A stretch of 64,000 nt of DNA from CAYYJR01 sp964472305 (lineage in GTDB: Bacteria; Armatimonadota; Hebobacteria; CAIYQO01). Location: the NCBI GenBank assembly GCA_964472305.1, contig CAYYJR010000017.1, positions 39,067 through 103,066 of the forward strand, in the 5' to 3' direction. The translations under genes and the position numbers were made by a program. This document shows, one piece after another, positions 26,864 through 34,510 of this stretch; positions within the stretch are counted from its first letter, which is position 1, and each line of letters begins with the position of its first letter. The notes below the pieces were generated by a model. That model was not told the DNA's origin, ran no database searches, and saw nothing but the letters and a program-made list of their open reading frames with translations.

Positions 26864-29683
26864 CTACTCAAACAACAGGATATCACCGTCCTCCATTGTG
26901 GGCACCACTACCTGCACGCCGGTCGGCGTGCGGGTCCACGGCACCTCCTGGTCCAAGGCAGCCGAACGGACCTTGGTAAATTCGCCGATACCGCGGATAT
27001 TCACCGTCAGATTCGCTCGCGGTTCAAAAAGCCAATCCATCAGGAAGACGGCAGACTTGCCGCTCTTATTATTGCGCACCAGCACGCCTTCTACTTTGGG
27101 GGAGGCGGCGTCAACGACGGGTTGAATCCCCGCGGCCAGTAGTGGAGCGGTGATGAAACTCCGTTTATCGCTGGAAAACACCCGCCAGTTCATCGTATCG
27201 ATGCCATATTCCAATCCCGCGTAAAAGGCGGCCAGCACCGCCGTGCCTTTGCCGTAGCGGTGCCGGATGAGCGCGGGTGTGCCGTCGCCGAATCTCGCCA
27301 GCACTTCCGTATTCGGCAGGACGGTGAGGATTTCCCGACCGACCTCCGGCTGGAAGGAGCCGGTGACAACAGACTCGGCGGTGATGCGCGCGGTTTCCGG
27401 GGGAGTCTGTGTTTTGATGATCCCCTGGAGTTTGGTGGCACCATACATCGGCACATCCGCCCACCGGACCGGCATGGGGCGCATGTCACCTTGCACGCCG
27501 AAGACCGGCAGCAGCATGGAAAGCGGGATATTGGACTCATCGCGCCGCAGGCCACCCCCGCAAGTGTAGAGCAATCCGCCCGCTTCAACCCATTGCATCA
27601 GCTTTTGCGCGACATCCCGGCGTAAATTGGAGCCGCTGACGACGATTGCCTTGTAACGGGAGAGATCTTCCGACATCAACAGGCCTTCATCGAGCGCATC
27701 GACGGGGATGTGCGCATGCTGGAGCGCGGTGTAAACCCACTTGCCGTTCTCCCAGTTGGCCGCGTCGCCGAATATCTCCGCGGTGCGCGGGCGCACCAGC
27801 GCCACCTCCGCGGGTACCGCCCAACTCGCATCATAGGTGACCGCTTCCGCCCGCGCTAACATATGGGATACGCGACCGACTTTCTCAATTGCTTCCGGCT
27901 GCGCGGCAAAGGAATCGCCTTTATACCATTCGGGGCCATACACATACCAGTAGATCATGCGCGCGCCGCGCGCCGCCGCGGTCAGCGCGCGCTGGATGGG
28001 CGCGCCGCGGTGCGGCTTCACGTAGATGCCCAACGGTTTGCCCATGAACCGGGACACGCTGCGGCCCACGTCGCACAGGTAGCTGTCCCAGTTCCAGACC
28101 CGCGAGTCGCGGTTCGAAGTCTCGTAGACGAATCCGTTATCCGCGTAGCGGTAGAAGTCGAAGAAATCGAGGCTGCCACCGCCCATCAGGAAGGTATTGC
28201 CACGCAGCGCATAGCTGTAAACCCAGGGTTGCCGGGCAGCCGGCGAGTTCAGGTCTCCTCGCTTCAACGCCTGGCGCTTCTGCTCGTTTTCCACGGCCAG
28301 CGCTTTTTGCACCGGCTCGAAGAGTTGGGCCGATGCTTCATTGTCAAAGCGCGCCGAATAGTACCACAACAGGTCGCGGCCTGCCCCCGGCAGCGGGATA
28401 TCCGGCGTTTTTTTGGGCGGCGGTGACGCAGCCGGTTTGCCATCCGGCGTGGGATTCAATTGATCGACCACCGCCGCATCCTTCCGTGCCTCCGCCGCCA
28501 GTTCTTCGGGGGTCCAGTAGCCATAAGTCGGACGGATATCGTCCCAACTCTTCGCGCCGAAATTCTGCAAGGTGCAGCCGTCTTTGCGGACGAACTCCCG
28601 GAAGGCTTCTCGACAGAACGGGCACAGACCCATGTGCGCCTTGCCACCCGGCGCGCTACCAAAGTAAGAGCCGATCTCGTCGACCGTCAGCGCCCAGATT
28701 TCTTCGTATGGCATGGTGCGGTTTGCGTCCATCAGGCGCGCCACGGAGTCCTCGATGCGGTCGGACATCGCCTCACGATTTTTAGGATCATACGGGCATC
28801 CCTGTGCCGGATACCCGATTACGCCCGCAATAGCGATACGAGAGAATTCAGGGCCGATGCCGGTCTTTGTCCGAATCGCCTCCTGCACAAAGGGAGGAAT
28901 AGCACGGAATCCGTTCATGCCCATCGCGTGCAGCGTCCGGCATTCGGCCAGGATGGTTTGCGGATCAGTGGTGCGGATGCCGTAATTGGCACCTTCACCG
29001 TACCCCCCACAGTCGGCGACCATCCCATAGAATTGCGGGCCCGGCTGTTTCGCCCAGGGATACTGTTCGACCACCTCGGCGCGGTGCGTGGCATAATCGC
29101 GCAGCGAACCGAGCTCGCGGGTAAACGCCTCGGTGAGCATGCCGTCTTTGGCCAGCAGGCTCCATGGGGCATACAGGCCGAAGGTTGGGCCGTTCGGGCC
29201 GTCGATCGTGAAGGTCTTCACCAGCCGGCCGGCAAACGAAACCTCGCATTCGATCTGTGTGTCACGCAGTTTGGTGCCGTCGTTAAGGCCTTCCATGGTC
29301 AGGGTGACGAGTGAGGTGCGCCACCGGGTGATCGCATCGGACAACGAAGCCGGCTCGGTCCAGGCGCCTGGCTGAAGATAATGATAATCGACGTGGTTGC
29401 GCCGGACGATGACGCGATCCGCGGGCTGGGTGGCATCCGGCGTGGTGGCGGGTGCAACCGAGTCCGGGGTTTGCTGCGTCAATTCCCCGCGGGAGACACC
29501 CCCACCCAGTCCTTCACCGCCCCAGCGCCAGAAGATGCGCACGGGTTGCTCAGGGGTGAGCTTGAGCACCCGCACACGCAGCACATACCCCCGCGGCTTG
29601 TCCGCAGCATGCGACATTACCGCCGTTGCAGCGATCAGCAGGCAACATAAGATCATTGATACGCTGGTGTAGGCGTTTTTCAT
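26864..29683 (-). CDS. Secreted GH42-like giant protein, paralogue 1
   Basis: 939 residues from the ATG at 29683, with signal peptide SVSMILCCLLIAATAVMSHA. A ~200-residue N-terminal beta domain (RIFWRWGGEGLGG) precedes a TIM-barrel-like part. EEIWALTVDEIGSYF then GLCPFCREAFREFV resemble the acid/base Glu and CxxC region of GH42 beta-galactosidases. A GATase-like domain (LSRYKAIVVSGSNLRRDV) and a beta domain with HRYGKGTAVLAAFYAGLEY follow, as in the GH42 trimerisation region. It is a close paralogue of 31384-34470. Its SD region is a run of ten G. A LacI-type operator lies upstream at 30422-30435. Substrate unknown. Confidence 0.85.
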   Translation of the reverse strand: MKNAYTSVSMILCCLLIAATAVMSHAADKPRGYVLRVRVLKLTPEQPVRIFWRWGGEGLGGGVSRGELTQQTPDSVAPATTPDATQPADRVIVRRNHVDYHYLQPGAWTEPASLSDAITRWRTSLVTLTMEGLNDGTKLRDTQIECEVSFAGRLVKTFTIDGPNGPTFGLYAPWSLLAKDGMLTEAFTRELGSLRDYATHRAEVVEQYPWAKQPGPQFYGMVADCGGYGEGANYGIRTTDPQTILAECRTLHAMGMNGFRAIPPFVQEAIRTKTGIGPEFSRIAIAGVIGYPAQGCPYDPKNREAMSDRIEDSVARLMDANRTMPYEEIWALTVDEIGSYFGSAPGGKAHMGLCPFCREAFREFVRKDGCTLQNFGAKSWDDIRPTYGYWTPEELAAEARKDAAVVDQLNPTPDGKPAASPPPKKTPDIPLPGAGRDLLWYYSARFDNEASAQLFEPVQKALAVENEQKRQALKRGDLNSPAARQPWVYSYALRGNTFLMGGGSLDFFDFYRYADNGFVYETSNRDSRVWNWDSYLCDVGRSVSRFMGKPLGIYVKPHRGAPIQRALTAAARGARMIYWYVYGPEWYKGDSFAAQPEAIEKVGRVSHMLARAEAVTYDASWAVPAEVALVRPRTAEIFGDAANWENGKWVYTALQHAHIPVDALDEGLLMSEDLSRYKAIVVSGSNLRRDVAQKLMQWVEAGGLLYTCGGGLRRDESNIPLSMLLPVFGVQGDMRPMPVRWADVPMYGATKLQGIIKTQTPPETARITAESVVTGSFQPEVGREILTVLPNTEVLARFGDGTPALIRHRYGKGTAVLAAFYAGLEYGIDTMNWRVFSSDKRSFITAPLLAAGIQPVVDAASPKVEGVLVRNNKSGKSAVFLMDWLFEPRANLTVNIRGIGEFTKVRSAALDQEVPWTRTPTGVQVVVPTMEDGDILLFE

Positions 29684-29686
29684 GTA

Positions 29687-29696
29687 CCCCCCCCCC
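29687..29696 (-). repeat. G10 homopolymer at the ribosome-binding site
   Basis: Ten consecutive G (minus strand) end 3 nt before the ATG of the 26864-29683 gene, replacing a normal Shine-Dalgarno. Such tracts change length by slippage, which would alter SD spacing here. Confidence 0.6.
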
Positions 29697-29844
29697 GTTG
29701 ATATGCGTTTTTCTGCTCGCTGCAGTTGGACGATGATGCTGTTGGTCATGCTGCCATACTGTTTAATCGGCATGCCTTCACCGGCGGCATCGCTGTCACC
29801 AGCAGGATGGCGACCAGCATCCCCCATCCCGAATGGATTCGCCG

Positions 29845-30398
29845 CTATTGCAGTTGCATCACCCCTTCGAAGATTTGCCACCCGGATTTCGACGTGCCAG
29901 ATCGCTCCAGGTGATTGCCATACCGCTGACTGAATGCCCGGCCGTCGCCGTTATGGCAGGCGTGTATAGACTTCGGTGTAGCCTGCGTACGCAGTAACAA
30001 CCTGACGAAGGTAACCATCATGACCGAAACCATGCACGCGAGGAACATGCCGACGGCTAATGGCAGCAAGCCGTTGCGCACAGCCCCCGCACCGGCAACT
30101 CGAAAGACGACCGAACGGATGATCCATGCCACGAAGCATGGCGAGCAGACATAGATGGCAAAGAGCTGGTCGCGAGCCGTAACCGATGGGGAGAAGCGGG
30201 AACCAGGACAGCAAACTGCGGAGCGGTGCCATTAATGCCTGTGCGGATCGTCTGAGCTGGTCCGCCGTTATAAACATTGACCTGCATACCTCGCTGAAGA
30301 TCACCCACAGGGTAGCAGAAAACCGGCGACATCAGCGTGTCATACGGATGCTGCCGGAACCAGACTCGACGTGTCAGGCGATGGTAGCGCATTACCAT
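29845..30398 (-). pseudogene. Decayed membrane protein remnant
   Basis: Two minus-strand frames together give a polytopic membrane protein tail. One frame carries ATLWVIFSEVCRSMFITADQ and SLLSWFPLLPIGYGSR. The other continues QLFAIYVCSPCFVAWIIRSV and LLPLAVGMFLACMVSVMMVT. The switch falls near 30170. The layout of a motif like IYxxSP/H before the last helices recalls acyltransferase-3 family membrane proteins, but this is tentative. It lies directly downstream of the operator-bearing promoter at 30422-30465, so the promoter may originally have served this gene. The rest of 29697-29844 holds nothing recognisable. Confidence 0.4.
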
Positions 30399-30421
30399 GC
30401 CAGCACAAGCTGTATTATAAT

Positions 30422-30465
30422 CTGATCCGCATCAGTATGGTATCAACCACCTCCGGGCTTGTCAA
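30422..30465 (-). promoter_or_regulatory. LacI-type operator with promoter (site 1)
   Basis: Operator CTGATGCGGATCAG (minus, 30435-30422). Minus-strand promoter TTGACA (30465-30460), 17 bp, TACCAT (30442-30437), one base before the operator. A perfect TATAAT also abuts the other side on the plus strand (30416-30421), pointing at no gene. The minus promoter leads to the membrane-protein remnant and the GH42-like gene. Confidence 0.7.
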
Positions 30466-30511
30466 TAGCGTGCACAGGATACCCTGCGGTATCTACCTGG
30501 CAAAATTCGCG

Positions 30512-31363
30512 TTAGGAGCGATACAGACGCCGGTCCTCCGGCAGAGCTTGCACGAAATCGGGTGGACCAGCCCAGGGATTGGCCGAAGCTCCGCTTGCCT
30601 GCCGGAACGGTTCGGCATATTCGACCCCGATCAACTGTCCGTATGCCCGTGCCCGGTCGGCGGCAAAGGTGCCGACCAGTCCCGACGGGAACTGGCTCCG
30701 ATAGCAATCGATCGCCGCCTGTTTGCTGGCGATATCATCCCCGGTCAGTTCTACGAAGCAGTTAGGCGCGAATCCGGCGATCGGTCCCCAACTGCCCGGC
30801 TCCCAGAAATACAGGTCGATCGCCTCACCACGGGCCTGGCGCTCACTGATGACCAACTCGATGAAACGCGCAACCGCGTAATGATCGGGATGACGGTCGT
30901 CGGGTGAATGCGTGAACACCACGCGTGGCATCCATTCATCCAGCAAGCGCGTGAGCCGATCACGGCAGACCGGAAAGCGATCTGCGTTGGCCACCGGCGG
31001 CAATCCACGAAAGATGGCGGGGCTCATCTCCTCCAGCAAAGCCAGATAGCTGTCGAATGCCGGATAAATGCGTCCCTTGGGTTCCGGCGTGCTGAAGTAA
31101 TAACTCTTGAATCCCAGCCACTCCACGCGGGCAGCCCCGATACGGGTCGACGCCTGTGTCGTCTCATGGTGCTGCGTCGCAAGCGCCTCCGCGGAGTTCG
31201 CCACTGAAAAGTGCGCCCCCGTGTAATCGTTTTGCGCCATAACGACCCAGCAGCCGCGCTTGCCTTCCCGCGTCAGGCGGGCGAAGGTGCCGGCGCAACG
31301 CAGGTCGATGTCGTCGCAATGGGCACCGATCGCCATGAAAGTCTGGATATCCGCGAATGGCAT
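30512..31363 (-). CDS. PIG-L (LmbE) family N-deacetylase
   Basis: A 283-residue zinc-dependent deacetylase of the LmbE fold. The metal-binding motif near the N-terminus is AIGAHCDDIDLRCAGT (usual A-HPDD with Cys in place of Pro), and the second motif is HSPDDRHPDHYAV. Family members remove acetyl groups from GlcNAc-type sugars, mycothiol or bacillithiol precursors, or antibiotics. ATG at 31363 with GGAGGAG upstream. It is the third gene of the operon after the PcRGLX-like lyase and the second GH42-like gene, 20 bp after the latter stops, which suggests a role on a deacylated or N-acetylated sugar released by them. Cytoplasmic, no signal peptide. Confidence 0.9.
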   Translation of the reverse strand: MPFADIQTFMAIGAHCDDIDLRCAGTFARLTREGKRGCWVVMAQNDYTGAHFSVANSAEALATQHHETTQASTRIGAARVEWLGFKSYYFSTPEPKGRIYPAFDSYLALLEEMSPAIFRGLPPVANADRFPVCRDRLTRLLDEWMPRVVFTHSPDDRHPDHYAVARFIELVISERQARGEAIDLYFWEPGSWGPIAGFAPNCFVELTGDDIASKQAAIDCYRSQFPSGLVGTFAADRARAYGQLIGVEYAEPFRQASGASANPWAGPPDFVQALPEDRRLYRS

Positions 31364-31383
31364 AGGCTCCTCCGGACGTCCTA

Positions 31384-34300
31384 TCAGTGAATCAGCAGGA
31401 CATCGCCGTCATCGAGCTTCTTTAGCGTCACGATAACGTCTGCGCCATCGCGCATCACCGGCAACACGGTGTCCAGCGCCACGGATGTGACCTGCGTAAC
31501 CTGTCCGGAATCGCGCAGGCGGATAGTCACATTCGTCTGCGGTACCAGCGCGCCGCCTTGATACGCCCAATTCATCAGCGTCACCGCCTGGCGCCCGGTC
31601 TCCCTATTCTGTAACCGGATACCTTCAATCAGCGGGTGTGAGGCATCGACCACCGGATACACCCCGGCTGCCTGCAGCGGGTTGGTCACGAATCGGCGTT
31701 TCTCCGCCTGGTAATCGGTGGCCATGTTATACGTGCCCTTCATGTTATCTACCGCATACTCAAGTCCTGCGTAGAAACCGACAACGTAGACGGCACCTTT
31801 GCCATGCGGGTGGCGCGTCACCGCCGCCCCACCGTCGGGATAGCGGGCCAGCACCTCGGTGCCAGGCGCCGGGTCCAGCACCTCGCGCCCAAACACCAGC
31901 GGCACCTTCTCGCCCGTCACCCCCGACGGTGCCATCCAGGTGACTGCCGCGGTATTGGCCGGCGAATCCTTCACCTTCCGCGGCCCACCCAGGCCGACGG
32001 CACCGTAGCGCCCGCTGTCGGCCCACACATCCACCGTGCCGCGACTCTTCAATCCGAACACCGGCAGCAGCGCAGTGAGCGGTTCAGCGGCTTCATCACG
32101 GGCCAGGCCGCCGCCATTCGTATACAGGATACCGCCCGCCGCCACCCATTGTGCCAGACGCGCCGCGACGTCCCGTCTGAGGTGAGAGCCGCTGAGGTAG
32201 ATCACTTTGTAGCGTGACAGATTTTCGCTCATCAGAAAGCCTTCGTCCAGCGGATCGACCGGGATGTGTGCATGCTGGAGGGCGGTATAGATCCATTTCC
32301 CATTCTCCCAGGAATCGTTGTTTTCATAATACTCCGACGTCAGGGGGCGCACCACCGCGACTTCGGCCGGCCGTGCCCAGTCGGCATCGTAGATGACATC
32401 TTCCGCGGCCCCGATAAGCCGTGCCGCCCGGCTGCAACTCTTCAGCACGTCTAGATTGCCGCCAAAGCTGTCACCCTTATACCATTCCGGCCCGTAGGTA
32501 TACCAGTAGATCAGTGTGCAACGGCGACTGACCGCCGCCAACGCGCGTTGCACGGGAGCGCCGCGATGCGGCTTGACGTAAATGCCAAAGCGGTGGCCAA
32601 GTTTCGCGTTCAGGATGCGGCCTACGTCGCACAGGTAACTGTCCCACTGCCAGATGCGCGGATCGCGATTGGACGTTTCATACATGAATCCGTTATCGGC
32701 ATGACGATAGAAATCGAAGAAGTCCAGGCTGTGTCCACCCAACAGAAAGGTGTTGCCACGTAACGCATACATGTAGAGCCAGGGGTGTTGCGCTTCCGGC
32801 GCATCGAGGCGTCCCTCGACCAGTGCCCGGCGCTTCTTCTCGTTTTCCCGATTAAGGGCATCGCGCGTGTTGCAGTATCGTTGCGCCGTCACCTCGTTAT
32901 TGAAACGGCGCGAGTAATAATATAGCAGGTTCCAGCCGCGTTCGGAGAGCCGGTGTCGGGATTTCGTCGGTTCCACGGATTTGGTGGGCGATGTGACTGG
33001 CTGAGTCGTGTCGTTTTCGGCTTCCTTATCGGTCTGATCGATCGCCGTGATCTCCGGATCGAGCGGGAGCATTGTACCGCCTTCCACCGGCATCACCCCG
33101 TTTTTCAGCATCTCGGGATCGAGCGACTGCTCATACGCTTCCCAGGCGTCTGTTCTCTCCTGCTGCTGCTGGCTCCAGGTTTTCGCAAAGTAGCCGTAGG
33201 TGCAGCGGATGTCATCCCAACTCGGCGCGCCGAAGTCGTCCAGTGTCAGGCCGAAACTTTTCACATAGTCCTGGAAGGCTTTCCGGCAGTAGGGGCAGCA
33301 GCCCATATGTTCCTTGCCTTCCGGCGCGCCATCAAACACCGAGCCGATCTCATCCGCGGTGAGCGCCCAGATCTCGTCCACCCCCTCTGACCGAACCTTC
33401 TGTATGAATTGGTCAACTTCGGCCTGGGCTGCCGCCGCACGCTGCTCGACCGGGAAATAAGTCGGACACCCACCGCCCGGTGGCACAGTTAAAATTTTAC
33501 GGGTGAGCGGTTCGCGCTGCAGCGGGACGATGGGATAGCCTCCCAGGCCGCCGGTCAGTGATGCACGGTTGAATTGCAAACCAAGCCCTTCCCGCTGGTT
33601 AACCAGGTCATTGATGAAGCTGGGGATGGCCCGAAAACCGTTACAACCGATCTGCCGCAAAATTTGCGCTTCCGCAAGCATCGTGTCCCGGCTCGTTGTA
33701 CGTATCCCATACCCACTACCGACGCCATAACCGCCACAGTCCGTGACGAAGGCAAATTTCTTCGGCAAGGGTTGATGAGCCCAGGGCACCTGCGCCAATA
33801 CATCGACTTTGCGCTGGGCATATTGTTGCAATCCGCCCAGCGCATTAATAAAGTATTCCGACGGACTGCCGTCTTTATTCAATCCCCACATCGGTATCAC
33901 GATGCCGATGGTCGGGCCATCCGTGCCAGCCTCGGTGAATCGTTTGATGACAGTGCCCGCATAACTGAATTCAAATTCAACCAGCAGGTTGCGGAGGGGT
34001 TGCGGCGCCGTTGTCGGCTTGATGGGTTTCCCGTCAATCATCACCGTAAGGAAGAGAAAACGGCTATTCTTGAACGTGGAAATCGGCACCACGGGCGACC
34101 AGGCTCCCGGTGTCAACCAGTAGTAATCGAGGAGTCTAGCTTTATCATGTTCAATCATCACGCCGGGATCCGGGGGGGGCGCATCATCGCGTAACATATC
34201 GTCTCCCAGCGAATCTTCCGGGACATCAGGCTCCTGCACTGGCACCGCGGTGAGTTCACCGCGCACCGGATTGCCGCCCATCCCTTCACCACCCCAGCGC

Positions 34301-34470
34301 CAAAAAATGCGTACCTGGTAGTTGGCGGGGGTCATCTGCACCACTCGTGCGCGCATGGTGACTTGCGCGCCGGTGGCGGTCGCCGGCAGACCGCTGGTGA
34401 ATCCGAGCAGTAGCACGGCGATCCCGCACCAGATCAGTTTTAGCCTGCTCAAGAGTAGCTGCATGCGCAT
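31384..34470 (-). CDS. Secreted GH42-like giant protein, paralogue 2
   Basis: 1028 residues. The signal peptide region is LKLIWCGIAVLLLGFTSGLP, and GGAGAG precedes the ATG at 34470. Architecture matches paralogue 1: an N-terminal beta domain (VRIFWRWGGEGMGG), a barrel with DEIWALTADEIGSVF and GCCPYCRKAFQDYV, a GATase-like domain (LSRYKVIYLSGSHLRRDV) and a C-terminal beta region. The identical blocks RGNTFL-GG-SLDFFDFYR and GIYVKPHRGAP recur in both. This copy has an acidic, Thr-rich insert near residues 470-500 and an 8-base G/C tract in its N-terminal codons. It is the middle gene of an operon between the lyase-like and PIG-L genes. Confidence 0.85.
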   Translation of the reverse strand: MRMQLLLSRLKLIWCGIAVLLLGFTSGLPATATGAQVTMRARVVQMTPANYQVRIFWRWGGEGMGGNPVRGELTAVPVQEPDVPEDSLGDDMLRDDAPPPDPGVMIEHDKARLLDYYWLTPGAWSPVVPISTFKNSRFLFLTVMIDGKPIKPTTAPQPLRNLLVEFEFSYAGTVIKRFTEAGTDGPTIGIVIPMWGLNKDGSPSEYFINALGGLQQYAQRKVDVLAQVPWAHQPLPKKFAFVTDCGGYGVGSGYGIRTTSRDTMLAEAQILRQIGCNGFRAIPSFINDLVNQREGLGLQFNRASLTGGLGGYPIVPLQREPLTRKILTVPPGGGCPTYFPVEQRAAAAQAEVDQFIQKVRSEGVDEIWALTADEIGSVFDGAPEGKEHMGCCPYCRKAFQDYVKSFGLTLDDFGAPSWDDIRCTYGYFAKTWSQQQQERTDAWEAYEQSLDPEMLKNGVMPVEGGTMLPLDPEITAIDQTDKEAENDTTQPVTSPTKSVEPTKSRHRLSERGWNLLYYYSRRFNNEVTAQRYCNTRDALNRENEKKRRALVEGRLDAPEAQHPWLYMYALRGNTFLLGGHSLDFFDFYRHADNGFMYETSNRDPRIWQWDSYLCDVGRILNAKLGHRFGIYVKPHRGAPVQRALAAVSRRCTLIYWYTYGPEWYKGDSFGGNLDVLKSCSRAARLIGAAEDVIYDADWARPAEVAVVRPLTSEYYENNDSWENGKWIYTALQHAHIPVDPLDEGFLMSENLSRYKVIYLSGSHLRRDVAARLAQWVAAGGILYTNGGGLARDEAAEPLTALLPVFGLKSRGTVDVWADSGRYGAVGLGGPRKVKDSPANTAAVTWMAPSGVTGEKVPLVFGREVLDPAPGTEVLARYPDGGAAVTRHPHGKGAVYVVGFYAGLEYAVDNMKGTYNMATDYQAEKRRFVTNPLQAAGVYPVVDASHPLIEGIRLQNRETGRQAVTLMNWAYQGGALVPQTNVTIRLRDSGQVTQVTSVALDTVLPVMRDGADVIVTLKKLDDGDVLLIH

Positions 34471-34510
34471 TTCGATCTCTCCAGAACTGCCACCAAACGC
34501 ACCGGCATTA

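Noticed and set aside
34176..34183. G8/C8 tract within the 31384-34470 coding region as a phase-variation switch
   Set aside because: Eight-base G/C runs recur in this GC-rich window inside intact genes (for example near 19151 and 52889), so it is not exceptional.
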